A stretch of DNA of 64,000 nucleotides from NCBI RefSeq assembly GCF_016127915.1, contig NZ_CP066059.1:1818001-1882000 (forward strand), read 5' to 3'. The stretch's first letter is position 1; every line of letters begins with the position of its first letter. The position numbers and the translations under genes are program-made. Positions 30,093-40,193 of this stretch are shown piece by piece. The notes beneath the pieces are model-generated. The model was not told the DNA's origin. It saw nothing but the letters and a program-made list of their open reading frames with translations, and searched no databases. The stretch comes from Streptococcus oralis. Lineage in GTDB: Bacteria > Bacillota > Bacilli > Lactobacillales > Streptococcaceae.

Positions 30093-31841
30093 ATGAAACG
30101 ACAAACTGCAAACCAGACGCTCAAACGTTTGGCCGTAGATTTAGCAAGCCATCCCTTCCTCCTTTTCCTAGCCTTTCTAGGAACTATTGCCCAAGTTGGT
30201 TTATCAATTTACCTACCTATTTTGATTGGGCAGGTCATCGACCAAGTCCTAGTGGCTGGTTCTTCAGTAATTTTTTGGCAGATTTTCATCCAGATGATCT
30301 TGGTGGTCATAGGAAATACACTGGTACAATGGGCCAATCCTCTTCTTTATAATCGTCTAATCTTCTCTTATACCAAAGACTTGCGAGAGCGAATTATCCA
30401 TAAGCTCCATCGTTTACCGATTGCTTTTGTGGACCGGCAGGGCAGTGGAGAGATGGTCAGTCGTGTGACCACAGACATAGAACAGCTGGCAGCCGGCTTG
30501 ACCATGATTTTCAATCAATTTTTCATTGGTGTTTTGATGATTTTGGTTAGTATTCTAGCCATGCTCCAAATTCACCTTCTCATGACCCTCTTGGTCTTGC
30601 TGTTGACGCCATTATCTATGGTGATTTCACGCTTTATTGCCAAACGGTCCTATCATCTCTTCCAGAAGCAAACAGAGACCAGGGGGATTCAGACTCAGTT
30701 GATTGAAGAATCGCTTAGCCAGCAGACCATTATCCAGTCCTTTAATGCTCAGACAGAGTTTATTCGAAGACTGCACGAGGCTAATGGCAACTACGCAGGC
30801 TATTCTCAGTCAGCTATCTTTTATTCTTCAACGGTCAATCCTTCGACTCGCTTTGTCAATGCACTCATTTATGCGCTTTTAGCTGGAGTGGGAGCCTATC
30901 GTATTATGATGGGTTCAACCTTGACCATTGGGCGTTTAGTGACTTTTTTAAACTATGTCCAACAGTACACCAAGCCCTTTAATGATATTTCTTCTGTTTT
31001 AGCCGAGTTGCAAAGTGCTCTCGCTTGCGCAGAGCGCGTCTATGCTGTCTTAGAAAGTCCTGAGGTTGCTGAAATAGGTAAGGAAATCTTGACCAGTGAC
31101 CAAGTCAAGGGAGCTATTTCCTTTAAACATGTCTCTTTTGGCTATCATCTTGAGAAGGTTTTGATTAAGGATTTATCCATTGACATTCCAGCTGGTAGCA
31201 AGGTTGCTATTGTTGGTCCTACGGGTGCTGGCAAATCAACCCTCATCAATCTCCTCATGCGTTTTTATCCTATTAACTCGGGAGATATCTTGCTAGATGG
31301 TCGTTCCATTTATGACTATAGTCGTGCTTCTCTGCGCCAGCAGTTTGGCATGGTGCTCCAAGAAACCTGGCTCAAGCAAGGGACCATTCATGACAATATT
31401 GCCTTTGGCAATCCTGAAGCCAGTCGAGAGCAGGTGATTGCTGCGGCAAAAGCAGCTAATGCAGATTTCTTTATCCAGCAGTTGCCGCAGGGATACGATA
31501 CTAAGTTGGAAAATGCAGGAGAATCTCTCTCTATCGGCCAAGCCCAGCTCTTGACCATCGCCCGAGTCTTTCTAGCTATCCCTAAGATTCTTATCTTAGA
31601 CGAGGCGACTTCTTCCATTGATACACGGACAGAAGTGCTAGTTCAGGATGCCTTTGCCAAACTCATGAAGGGGCGCACAAGCTTTATCATTGCTCACCGC
31701 TTGTCAACCATTCAAGATGCTGATTTGATTCTTGTCTTGGTAGATGGTGATATTGTTGAGCAAGGTAACCATCATGACCTCATGGCTAGAAAGGGCAAAT
31801 ATTACCAGATGCAAAAAGCTTCAGCTTTTAGCTCTGAATAA
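30093..31841 (+). CDS. heterodimeric ABC exporter, second subunit
   Basis: Half-transporter of 582 aa with six membrane segments and an ATPase domain: Walker A GPTGAGKST at about 375, signature altered to LSIGQAQ at about 479, canonical Walker B ILILDEATSSID and switch IIAHRLSTI at about 533. Its weak signature completes the degenerate site of the preceding subunit, while its own Walker B and His serve the active site. ATG 30093 is chosen over an in-frame start at 30054, because AAGGAGG lies 6 bp upstream. Confidence 0.93.
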   Translation: MKRQTANQTLKRLAVDLASHPFLLFLAFLGTIAQVGLSIYLPILIGQVIDQVLVAGSSVIFWQIFIQMILVVIGNTLVQWANPLLYNRLIFSYTKDLRERIIHKLHRLPIAFVDRQGSGEMVSRVTTDIEQLAAGLTMIFNQFFIGVLMILVSILAMLQIHLLMTLLVLLLTPLSMVISRFIAKRSYHLFQKQTETRGIQTQLIEESLSQQTIIQSFNAQTEFIRRLHEANGNYAGYSQSAIFYSSTVNPSTRFVNALIYALLAGVGAYRIMMGSTLTIGRLVTFLNYVQQYTKPFNDISSVLAELQSALACAERVYAVLESPEVAEIGKEILTSDQVKGAISFKHVSFGYHLEKVLIKDLSIDIPAGSKVAIVGPTGAGKSTLINLLMRFYPINSGDILLDGRSIYDYSRASLRQQFGMVLQETWLKQGTIHDNIAFGNPEASREQVIAAAKAANADFFIQQLPQGYDTKLENAGESLSIGQAQLLTIARVFLAIPKILILDEATSSIDTRTEVLVQDAFAKLMKGRTSFIIAHRLSTIQDADLILVLVDGDIVEQGNHHDLMARKGKYYQMQKASAFSSE

Positions 31842-31876
31842 GCAATTCCTATCCATTTTAAAGTCTTAATGACACT

Positions 31877-31902
31877 AAAAGTTGCCTTCGGGTGACTTTT
31901 TT
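31877..31902 (+). terminator. terminator after the ABC exporter genes
   Basis: A 10-bp stem AAAAGTTGCC / GGTGACTTTT (two G-T pairs) closed by a TTCG tetraloop, ending in a T run. Its left arm and loop overlap the next gene's -35. Confidence 0.85.
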
Positions 31903-31910
31903 GTTACAAT
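31882..31910 (+). promoter_or_regulatory. promoter of the amidohydrolase gene, nested in the terminator
   Basis: TTGCCT (31882-31887), a 17-bp spacer and TACAAT (31905-31910) with TGt upstream. The -35 uses the terminator's left arm and loop. Confidence 0.7.
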
Positions 31911-31946
31911 AGCTAGAAAAAATCAGGGTCTTAGAAGGAGAAAACA

Positions 31947-33206
31947 ATGAAAGTCTATCAGCATGTAAATACCGTGACTTGTGACCAAGATTTCCATGTT
32001 TATTTGGATGGTATCTTAGCCGTTAAGGACTCTCAAATCGTCTATGTCGGTCAAGAGGAGCCAGAGATTTTAGAGCAAGCTGAGCAGATTATAGACTATC
32101 AGGGAGCCTGGATCATGCCTGGATTGGTTAATTGCCATACCCACTCTGCTATGACAGGCTTACGCGGAATCCGAGATGATAGTAATCTCCACGAATGGCT
32201 CAATGACTATATTTGGCCAGCAGAAGCAGGATTTACTCCCGACATGACTACCAAGGCGGTCAAAGAAGCTCTGACAGAGATGCTCCAGTCAGGAACAACA
32301 ACCTTCAACGATATGTATAATCCCAATGGTGTGGCTATTGAGCAAATTTATCAGGCAGTCAAAGCTTCCAAGATGCATTGTTATTTCTCACCGACCCTCT
32401 TTTCTTCAGAAGCTGAATCAACTGCTGAGACTATAATCAGAACACGAGCTATCATAGAGGAAATCTTAGGATATGAAAATCCAAATTTCAAGGTTATGGT
32501 AGCTCCACATTCTCCGTATAGCTGTAGTAGAGACTTGCTGAAAGCGAGCTTAGATATGGCAAAAGAGCTGGATATTCCTATCCATATCCATGTAGCGGAG
32601 ACCCAGGAGGAATCAGGAATTATCCTCAAACGCTATGGCAAACGCCCCCTCGCCTTTCTAGACAAACTAGGTTACTTAGATCATCCGTCTGTCTTTGCTC
32701 ATGGGGTCGAATTAAACGAGAGAGAAATTGAACGCTTGGCAACTTCTCATGTGGCTATCGCCCATAATCCTATTAGTAACCTCAAACTGGCCTCAGGAAT
32801 CGCTCCCATCATCCAACTGCAAAAAGCAGGAGTAGCAGTCGGAATTGCGACTGACTCGGTTGCTTCCAATAACAATCTAGATATGTTTGAAGAAGGACGG
32901 ACTGCAGCCCTTCTTCAGAAGATGAAAAGTGGAGATGCCAGCCAATTCCCTATCGAAACAGTCCTCAAAGCTCTGACGATAGAAGGTGCTAAGGTTCTTG
33001 GAATGGAAAACCTGATAGGAAGTCTGGAAGTTGGCAAGCAAGCAGATTTTCTCGTGATTCAACCTAAGGGAAAAATCCATCTTCAACCTCAGGAAAATAT
33101 GCTCTCTCACCTCGTTTATGCAGTCAAATCCAGTGATGTTGATGATGTCTATATTGCAGGAGAACAGGTGGTTAAGCAAGGCAAAGTTTTGACAGTAGAG
33201 ATTTAA
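31947..33206 (+). CDS. amidohydrolase, MTA/SAH deaminase family
   Basis: Zinc-dependent deaminase of the TrzA/AtzA/MtaD group, probably acting on methylthioadenosine or S-adenosylhomocysteine; the substrate is inferred from family. The 419-residue product has metal ligands in MPGLVNCHTHSAM, HIHVAETQEE, VFAHGVEL and the catalytic Asp in GIATDSVASNNNLDMFEE. The beta-sandwich ends flank the barrel (residues 1-55 and about 360-419, VGKQADFLVI). RBS AAGGAG; single-gene transcript. Confidence 0.9.
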   Translation: MKVYQHVNTVTCDQDFHVYLDGILAVKDSQIVYVGQEEPEILEQAEQIIDYQGAWIMPGLVNCHTHSAMTGLRGIRDDSNLHEWLNDYIWPAEAGFTPDMTTKAVKEALTEMLQSGTTTFNDMYNPNGVAIEQIYQAVKASKMHCYFSPTLFSSEAESTAETIIRTRAIIEEILGYENPNFKVMVAPHSPYSCSRDLLKASLDMAKELDIPIHIHVAETQEESGIILKRYGKRPLAFLDKLGYLDHPSVFAHGVELNEREIERLATSHVAIAHNPISNLKLASGIAPIIQLQKAGVAVGIATDSVASNNNLDMFEEGRTAALLQKMKSGDASQFPIETVLKALTIEGAKVLGMENLIGSLEVGKQADFLVIQPKGKIHLQPQENMLSHLVYAVKSSDVDDVYIAGEQVVKQGKVLTVEI

Positions 33207-33235
33207 AAAAATTTAAAAAAAAGTTTGCAAAAATC

Positions 33236-33264
33236 TTGCATTCTTTTTTTGTCTATGCTATACT
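33236..33264 (+). promoter_or_regulatory. rplJ-rplL promoter
   Basis: TTGCAT (33236-33241), a 17-bp spacer, TATACT (33259-33264) with TGc upstream: a strong promoter, as expected for a ribosomal operon. Confidence 0.85.
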
Positions 33265-33274
33265 TATATACGGT

Positions 33275-33425
33275 TTGAAAAAACTGCCTAAGACAGTAGG
33301 GGAGCTCGACTCATAAAGATCCTACCGAGGACAAAACGTATCATGTAAAAAGAAGCGTATTGTACTTTCGTGTCTAGGTTTGGGCGCGTTTTTCTTTTGG
33401 AAAAATTCCCCAAGCAAAATAATTA
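33275..33425 (+). ncRNA. L10 leader (ribosomal protein autoregulatory element)
   Basis: About 150 nt of structured leader ahead of rplJ. It has a hairpin (CAGTAGG / CCTACCG) and a later stem of AAAAGAAGCG (33348-33357) with CGCGTTTTTCTTTT (33385-33398) that looks like an attenuator. Position and architecture fit the known L10 leader bound by L10-L12; alignment to the family model was not done. Confidence 0.75.
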
Positions 33426-33442
33426 CGGAGGTGAACACACTA

Positions 33443-33943
33443 ATGAGTGAAGCAATTATTGCTAAAAAAGCGGAACTAGTTGACGTAGTAGCTGAAAAAA
33501 TGAAAGCTGCTGCATCTATCGTCGTTGTAGACGCTCGTGGTTTGACAGTTGAGCAAGATACAGTTCTTCGTCGTGAGCTTCGTGGAAGCGAAGTTGAGTA
33601 TAAAGTTATTAAAAACTCAATCTTGCGTCGTGCAGCTGAAAAAGCTGGTCTTGAAGATCTTGCATCAGTATTTGTTGGACCATCTGCAGTAGCATTTTCT
33701 AACGAAGATGTTATCGCACCAGCGAAAATCTTGAACGATTTTGCTAAAAACGCTGAAGCACTTGAAATCAAAGGTGGTGCAATCGAAGGCGCCGTCGCAT
33801 CTAAAGAAGAAATCGTTGCTCTTGCAACTCTTCCAAACCGCGAAGGACTTCTTTCTATGCTCCTTTCTGTACTTCAAGCGCCAGTGCGCAACGTTGCTCT
33901 TGCAGTCAAAGCGGTTGCAGACAACAAAGAAGACGCAGCTTAA
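33443..33943 (+). CDS. rplJ: 50S ribosomal protein L10
   Basis: Base of the ribosomal stalk that binds L7/L12. 166 residues, starting [20 protein letters not shown] and with [23 protein letters not shown] 33443 has GGAGGTGAA 8 bp upstream; the longer frame from 33380 runs through the leader and is rejected. Autoregulation through the leader is expected. Confidence 0.98.
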   Translation: MSEAIIAKKAELVDVVAEKMKAAASIVVVDARGLTVEQDTVLRRELRGSEVEYKVIKNSILRRAAEKAGLEDLASVFVGPSAVAFSNEDVIAPAKILNDFAKNAEALEIKGGAIEGAVASKEEIVALATLPNREGLLSMLLSVLQAPVRNVALAVKAVADNKEDAA

Positions 33944-33949
33944 TCTTAA

Positions 33950-33964
33950 GCTACGCAGCGTAGC
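33950..33964 (+). promoter_or_regulatory. small hairpin between rplJ and rplL
   Basis: GCTACG / CGTAGC with a 3-nt loop, no T run after it. It may tune the L10:L12 ratio or protect the mRNA; this is a guess from position. Confidence 0.4.
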
Positions 33965-34017
33965 CTAGCTACGGAAAAACTATTATAAAATTAAAAACTT
34001 ATTTGGAGGAAATAACA

Positions 34018-34386
34018 ATGGCATTGAACATTGAAAACATTATTGCTGAAATTAAAGAAGCTTCAATCCTTGAATTGAACGACCTTGTAAAAGCTATCGA
34101 AGAAGAATTTGGTGTAACTGCAGCTGCTCCTGTAGCTGTTGCTGCAGCTGGTGCTGCTGACGCTGGTGCTGCTAAAGACTCATTTGACGTTGAGTTGACA
34201 GCTGCTGGTGACAAAAAAGTTGGCGTTATCAAAGTTGTGCGTGAAATCACTGGTCTTGGACTTAAAGAAGCTAAAGAACTTGTTGATGGTGCACCAGGTG
34301 TCATCAAAGAAGGCGTTCCAACTGCAGAAGCTGAAGAAATCAAAGCTAAATTGGAAGAAGCTGGAGCTTCAGTTACTCTTAAATAA
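34018..34386 (+). CDS. rplL: 50S ribosomal protein L7/L12
   Basis: Flexible stalk protein that recruits translation factors. 122 residues: N-terminal dimerisation part ([15 protein letters not shown]), an Ala/Gly-rich hinge (about 38-55) and the C-terminal domain [20 protein letters not shown]. Strong TTGGAGG RBS 9 bp before the ATG; a terminator follows. Confidence 0.98.
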   Translation: MALNIENIIAEIKEASILELNDLVKAIEEEFGVTAAAPVAVAAAGAADAGAAKDSFDVELTAAGDKKVGVIKVVREITGLGLKEAKELVDGAPGVIKEGVPTAEAEEIKAKLEEAGASVTLK

Positions 34387-34420
34387 TAAAGTAACTACAT
34401 TAGTAGCTTAAAAAACTTAT

Positions 34421-34452
34421 AAAACTGCTATTCTTAGGAATAGCAGTTTTTT
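34421..34452 (+). terminator. rplJ-rplL terminator
   Basis: Perfect stem AAAACTGCTATTC / GAATAGCAGTTTT, TTAG loop and a T run. Confidence 0.92.
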
Positions 34453-34558
34453 CTTTTTAGAATGGTAAATCTACCTCTAAATTATAGTCTGATACGAAAG
34501 TTCTAGGATGCTTTTTTCTAACAGTTACTAGAATTTTGATAGAAATTCGATTTTCTTC

Positions 34559-34589
34559 TTGACTCTGACCTTAGGTAAGGGATTATACT
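34559..34589 (+). promoter_or_regulatory. probable promoter of the DUF2268 gene
   Basis: TTGACT (34559-34564) and TATACT (34584-34589) with a rather long 19-bp spacer. Confidence 0.5.
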
Positions 34590-34615
34590 AATAGTAGATA
34601 AGAAAGGAGATTATT

Positions 34616-35518
34616 ATGCAAATCAATATGATTCGTTCAGATAAAGTTTACCAAGAGATGCTCGAGCTTCCTTTGGAAAAGAGAGAAGGTTGCTTTCGAG
34701 CTAAAATATTAGCACCTTTTGCAATCAAATACCAAACTCAACATATTCCTCTGAAAGCAAAGTATCCCGGAGGATTTGATGCTCTATTCCTACTTGGTTT
34801 TATGAATCAGCTACCCGGCACTCTGTCAGAAAAGGATAGACCGGCTATTGATGCTCTGAGCTCTGATCAACTCTGGCAAAATTGTCAAGGTACCATCAAG
34901 AGGAGTATCGGTCTTTTTGAGCAGGCTGGCTATGATTTAGAGGTTGAGGATTATCATTTTACTATTTTATTGGGCAATCCAGAAAAGCCTATGTTGCAGC
35001 TCAATAAGGGTTATAGCGGAGATGGTGGAATTCCAGGCTACCTCATACTTAGTCTGCTACCAAATGACTATACTTTACCACGTGTGCAGGCTGCGTTGGC
35101 TCACGAGTGCAATCACAATGTCCGCTTTCAATTTGTCAAATGGAACCAGCAGACGACACTAGCAGACTGGGTAGTCAGTGAAGGATTGGCAGAGTCTTTT
35201 GCTGCTGAGCTCTATGGCAAAGATCTCATTGGGCCTTGGGTCACTTCAACCAGTCCAGAGCAGTTAGAAGAGATTAAGCCCATCATCTCAAGTCAGCTTC
35301 AGCTAACGGGGATGGCGGAAATGGTTCCTTATCTTTATGGTGATGAAATAGCTGAGATTCAAGGTCAAATACCGGTTGGTATGCCTTATGCTGCGGGCTA
35401 TGCTTATGGTTATCATCTGATACAAGCTTATCTGAAAAAGACTGGCAAGAGCATTATTGAGGCTACTGTGACATCAACGGAAGAGATTCTAGAGGCGACG
35501 AAAGACTTTTGGAAATGA
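34616..35518 (+). CDS. DUF2268 putative zinc metalloprotease
   Basis: A 300-residue cytosolic protein with an HExxH zinc motif in LAHECNHNVRF (about residue 163) and a downstream VSEGLAESFAAE that can supply the third ligand Glu. This pattern is typical of DUF2268 predicted Zn-dependent proteases (YjaZ-like). There is no signal peptide or membrane helix. Substrate and role unknown. The gene has its own promoter and no partner. Confidence 0.8.
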   Translation: MQINMIRSDKVYQEMLELPLEKREGCFRAKILAPFAIKYQTQHIPLKAKYPGGFDALFLLGFMNQLPGTLSEKDRPAIDALSSDQLWQNCQGTIKRSIGLFEQAGYDLEVEDYHFTILLGNPEKPMLQLNKGYSGDGGIPGYLILSLLPNDYTLPRVQAALAHECNHNVRFQFVKWNQQTTLADWVVSEGLAESFAAELYGKDLIGPWVTSTSPEQLEEIKPIISSQLQLTGMAEMVPYLYGDEIAEIQGQIPVGMPYAAGYAYGYHLIQAYLKKTGKSIIEATVTSTEEILEATKDFWK

Positions 35519-35527
35519 CACTTTTGC

Positions 35528-35555
35528 TTGCAAATCTGCCAGAGTTTGATATAAT
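35528..35555 (+). promoter_or_regulatory. promoter of the EXLDI-family gene
   Basis: TTGCAA (35528-35533), 16-bp spacer, TATAAT (35550-35555) with TGa upstream. Confidence 0.7.
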
Positions 35556-35580
35556 GTAGGTAATTTTTGGAGGTGACTAT

Positions 35581-35949
35581 ATGCACTATAAAAGAGTTGA
35601 ATTAAAAGTTACAAATCAGGGTATCCATGAGCGCAAGATTTTTCAAGGTGTTAAGATTTTCAGTCGTAGTAAGTTGTCCAAAGATCAGAAAAGCATTCTA
35701 ACACAGAAGCTTTACCTGACTCCGAAGCAGAATATCGTTTACTATCAGCGAACAGATGTCAACTATGACCAGAACTGGCATCATCATAAGGACTATTATG
35801 AATTAGCTTATGGTCAGATGGATAGAGAGACGGTTTTTAAGGTTTGCCAAGATTTTGACGAACTAAGCCCTTTTCTGGAAAATGAGCTGCTGGAGAAGCT
35901 AAAAGAAAAGCAGATAGCAGGCAAATTTTTTGAAAAATTAGATATATAA
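35581..35949 (+). CDS. EXLDI-family small protein
   Basis: 122 residues rich in Lys, Tyr and His, ending in FFEKLDI. The extreme C-terminal E-K-L-D-I matches the EXLDI tail that names a small uncharacterised family. The N-terminal half (HYKRVELKVTNQGIHERKIF) is predicted beta-rich. Function unknown. GGAGGTGA lies 4 bp before the ATG; transcribed alone and closed by a hairpin. Confidence 0.7.
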   Translation: MHYKRVELKVTNQGIHERKIFQGVKIFSRSKLSKDQKSILTQKLYLTPKQNIVYYQRTDVNYDQNWHHHKDYYELAYGQMDRETVFKVCQDFDELSPFLENELLEKLKEKQIAGKFFEKLDI

Positions 35950-35984
35950 AAATCCGGCTGCTTTGATAAGCAGTCGGATTTCTT
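35949..35984. terminator. hairpin after the EXLDI-family gene
   Basis: AAATCCGGCTGCTT / AAGCAGTCGGATTT (one G-T pair) with a TGAT loop. The following TTCTTCT is only moderately T-rich. Confidence 0.65.
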
Positions 35985-35997
35985 CTAGTTTGATAGT

Positions 35998-36038
35998 GCT
36001 TAAACAATACCTTTACTATCATGGCATTGGCTACATTA
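35998..36038 (-). pseudogene. remnant of a second gdhA 3' end
   Basis: The minus strand reads NVANAMIV then, after a 1-bp deletion, GIV-stop, mirroring the end of intact gdhA ([12 protein letters not shown]). The differing bases in the first part are mostly synonymous third positions (for example GCA/GCC, AAC/AAT, GCT/GCC), so this is a diverged homologue, not a recent duplicate. It lies beyond the GNAT gene, as if that gene had entered next to gdhA. Confidence 0.6.
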
Positions 36039-36050
36039 GTATACTGACAT

Positions 36051-36539
36051 CTATTCATCTGATAAGAGAGACTTTATCATCCAGATATTCATAGCAGGAT
36101 GGCCGGCGGCGTTAGAAAGTGGTTGTTGCAGTGATGTGAAACCATAGTGTTGATAGATGGCCACAGCCGTAGCCAGTTCAGTAGAGGTTTCTAGATAAAG
36201 CTGTTCATAACCAGCTAGGCGGGCTTCCTGGAATATCCGCTTTATCAAACGGCTAGAATAACCTTTGCCACGACTGTTTTTAGTGACATACAGTTTTTGT
36301 AATTCAGCAATCTTATCGGACACAGGTGCAAAGCCACCACAGCCAACCAGCTGATCTTCGTCTTCCAGGACAAAGTAAGCTGCTCTCTCTTGCTGTTGAT
36401 AATAATCGGCTAAATGATCTAGATGAGAATCAAAGTAGACAGTTCCTGGTTTGTCAAGCCCGAATTCTTCTAGGCTAGCTCGAATGAGTTGCGCTACAGC
36501 TGGATTGTCTCTCTCTTCCATCGGCCGTAAGTTCATCAT
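36051..36539 (-). CDS. GNAT family N-acetyltransferase
   Basis: 162 residues with a GNAT fold: N-terminal RPMEERDNPAVAQLIRASL, acetyl-CoA site LYVTKNSRGKGYSSRLIKRI (Q/RxxGxG/A-like, about 90-105) and LYLETSTELATAVAIYQHYGF. The substrate is unknown. It is transcribed with, and 28 bp after, gdhA. Start could be either of two adjacent ATGs (36539 or 36536). Its flanks carry gdhA-tail sequence on both sides, which suggests it is an insertion. Confidence 0.88.
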   Translation of the reverse strand: MMNLRPMEERDNPAVAQLIRASLEEFGLDKPGTVYFDSHLDHLADYYQQQERAAYFVLEDEDQLVGCGGFAPVSDKIAELQKLYVTKNSRGKGYSSRLIKRIFQEARLAGYEQLYLETSTELATAVAIYQHYGFTSLQQPLSNAAGHPAMNIWMIKSLLSDE

Positions 36540-36567
36540 TTGTCCTCCGATAAGATGTATCGACTAA

Positions 36568-37932
<1,365 letters not shown>

Positions 37933-37953
37933 TTATATTTTATTACATGAGCC

Positions 37954-37962
37954 ATTATAGCA
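37954..37962 (-). promoter_or_regulatory. gdhA promoter (extended -10)
   Basis: Minus-strand TGcTATAAT, hexamer at 37954-37959. Confidence 0.7.
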
Positions 37963-38075
37963 GAATTTTTTTTGAGTGTAAAGAAAAAAACAGAAATTTT
38001 CTAAAAATTCTTTCAATTTACAAAACCGAACATTTTATATAGAAATTAGTTTCTCAAAGAGAAAATCTTAAAGTA

Positions 38076-38084
38076 TGGTATAAT
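38076..38084 (+). promoter_or_regulatory. pyrD promoter (extended -10)
   Basis: TGgTATAAT about 35 bp before the start codon. No PyrR-type attenuator is seen in the short leader. Confidence 0.7.
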
Positions 38085-38118
38085 ATTAGAAATAAAAGGA
38101 ATCTGGAGGATCAGAATC

Positions 38119-39054
38119 ATGGTATCAACGAAAACACAAATAGCTGGCTTTGAGTTTGACAATTGCTTGATGAATGCAGCGGGTGTGGCTTGTATGACGA
38201 TAGAGGAACTAGAAGGAGTCAAAAACTCAGCGGCAGGTACTTTTGTTACGAAAACTGCGACCTTGGACTTTCGTCAGGGAAATCCTGAGCCACGATACCA
38301 GGATGTTCCACTTGGTTCTATCAACTCCATGGGCTTACCAAATAATGGCTTAGACTACTATCTGAACTATCTTTTGGACTTGCAGGAAAAAGAGCCAAAC
38401 CGAACTTTCTTCCTATCTCTAGTTGGCATGTCTCCAGAAGAAACACATACCATCTTGAAAAAAGTTCAAGAGAGTGAATTCAAAGGACTGACAGAGCTTA
38501 ATCTCTCTTGTCCAAATGTTCCAGGAAAACCTCAGATTGCCTATGATTTTGAAACAACAGACCGTATCTTGTCAGAGGTGTTTGCCTACTTTACCAAACC
38601 TCTTGGGATTAAATTGCCACCTTATTTTGATATTGTTCACTTTGACCAAGCGGCAGCTATTTTTAACAAGTATCCACTTAAGTTTGTTAACTGTGTTAAC
38701 TCTATCGGAAACGGCCTTTATATAGAAGACGAGTCGGTCGTGATTCGTCCTAAAAATGGTTTTGGTGGCATTGGTGGAGAGTATATCAAACCGACTGCTC
38801 TTGCTAATGTGCACGCCTTTTATCAACGTTTAAATCCTCAAATCCAAATCATTGGAACGGGTGGCGTTCTAACGGGTCGTGATGCCTTTGAACACATCCT
38901 CTGCGGTGCTAGTATGGTGCAAGTAGGAACGACTCTCCACAAGGAAGGTGTCGGTGCTTTTGAACGCATTACCAATGAACTAAAAGCAATCATGGCGGAA
39001 AAAGGGTATGAGGGTCTAGAAGATTTCCGTGGGAAATTGCGCTACATTGATTAA
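38119..39054 (+). CDS. pyrD: dihydroorotate dehydrogenase, class 1A
   Basis: Oxidises dihydroorotate to orotate, using fumarate in class 1A enzymes. The 311-residue product has [54 protein letters not shown] with the active-site Cys, and [16 protein letters not shown]. It lacks the PyrK-partner features of class 1B. Followed by holA after 32 bp. Confidence 0.95.
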   Translation: MVSTKTQIAGFEFDNCLMNAAGVACMTIEELEGVKNSAAGTFVTKTATLDFRQGNPEPRYQDVPLGSINSMGLPNNGLDYYLNYLLDLQEKEPNRTFFLSLVGMSPEETHTILKKVQESEFKGLTELNLSCPNVPGKPQIAYDFETTDRILSEVFAYFTKPLGIKLPPYFDIVHFDQAAAIFNKYPLKFVNCVNSIGNGLYIEDESVVIRPKNGFGGIGGEYIKPTALANVHAFYQRLNPQIQIIGTGGVLTGRDAFEHILCGASMVQVGTTLHKEGVGAFERITNELKAIMAEKGYEGLEDFRGKLRYID

Positions 39055-39086
39055 AGTTACTAAAAAATCAGAAGAAAGGAGAGAAG

Positions 39087-40124
39087 ATGCTAGCTATTGA
39101 AGACAGTCAGAAGTTGACTTTATCAAATCTATCTAGCTTGAATCTATTTACAGGGACAGACCAGGGTCAGTTTGAAGTTATGAAGAGTCAAGTGTTGAAA
39201 CAGATTGGTTATGATCCAGCTGATCTCAACTTTGCTTACTTTGATATGAAAGAAGTAGCTTATAAAGACTTAGAGTTGGAGCTGGTCAGTCTCCCTTTCT
39301 TTGCGGATGAAAAAATCGTGATATTAGATCATTTTGTCGATATCACAACTGCCAAGAAACGCTTTTTAACAGATGATGAGCTCAAGTCGTTTGAGGAATA
39401 CCTTGATAACCCTTCGCCAACAACCAAGTTGTTGATTTTTGCTGAAGGAAAGTTAGATAGTAAAAGACGGCTGGTCAAATTGCTCAAACGAGATGCGACT
39501 GTATTTGATGCTATTGAACCCAAGGAACAAGAACTCCGCCAGTATTTCCAAAAATGGAGTCAGACACAAGGTCTGCAGTTTGTGGGGCAATCCTTTGAAA
39601 ATCTACTTCTCAAATCTGGTTTTCAATTTAGTGAAATCCAGAAAAATCTCCTCTTTTTGCAGTCTTATAAGTCAGACGGCGTGATTGAGGAGAAGGATAT
39701 TGTCGAGGCTATTCCAAAGACCTTGCAGGACAATATTTTTGATTTGACTCAGTTTATTTTAGCTAAGAAGATTGACCAGGCCCGTGACTTGGTTAGAGAT
39801 TTGACCTTGCAAGGGGAGGATGAGATCAAGCTCATAGCTGTCATGTTAGGACAGTTTCGTACCTTTACCCAAGTGAAGATTTTATCAGAAGCTGGTCAGA
39901 CAGAATCGCAGATCGCAAGCAGTTTGGGGACTTATTTGGGACGCAATCCAAATCCTTATCAAATCAAGTTCGCATTGAGAGATTCGAGAGGGATTTCCTT
40001 GACCTTTCTCAAGCGAGCGATTTCTTATCTGATCGAAACAGACTACCAGATTAAGACAGGTGTCTATGAAAAAGGGTATCTGTTTGAAAAGGCACTTTTG
40101 CAGATTGCGGCAGAAGCAAATTGA
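39087..40124 (+). CDS. holA: DNA polymerase III delta subunit
   Basis: Clamp-loader subunit that opens the beta clamp. 345 residues: N-terminal AAA+-like domain (LFTGTDQGQFEVMKSQVLKQ, with FFADEKIVILDHF) and C-terminal collar domain (DNIFDLTQFILAKKIDQARD). Lacks an active Walker A, as is normal for delta. Good AAGGAGAG RBS. Confidence 0.94.
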   Translation: MLAIEDSQKLTLSNLSSLNLFTGTDQGQFEVMKSQVLKQIGYDPADLNFAYFDMKEVAYKDLELELVSLPFFADEKIVILDHFVDITTAKKRFLTDDELKSFEEYLDNPSPTTKLLIFAEGKLDSKRRLVKLLKRDATVFDAIEPKEQELRQYFQKWSQTQGLQFVGQSFENLLLKSGFQFSEIQKNLLFLQSYKSDGVIEEKDIVEAIPKTLQDNIFDLTQFILAKKIDQARDLVRDLTLQGEDEIKLIAVMLGQFRTFTQVKILSEAGQTESQIASSLGTYLGRNPNPYQIKFALRDSRGISLTFLKRAISYLIETDYQIKTGVYEKGYLFEKALLQIAAEAN

Positions 40125-40133
40125 GCAAAAAAC

Positions 40134-40162
40134 TTGAAAAAAGAGGATGATTGCGTTATCAT
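40134..40162 (+). promoter_or_regulatory. sodA promoter
   Basis: TTGAAA (40134-40139), 17-bp spacer, TATCAT (40157-40162). Confidence 0.65.
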
Positions 40163-40193
40163 TTTCATATAGAAAGAAAAAGAGGTATTACAG

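Noticed and set aside
33380..33442. Longer rplJ start
   Set aside because: Runs through the L10 leader attenuator; the ATG at 33443 has a strong RBS and the family-typical start.
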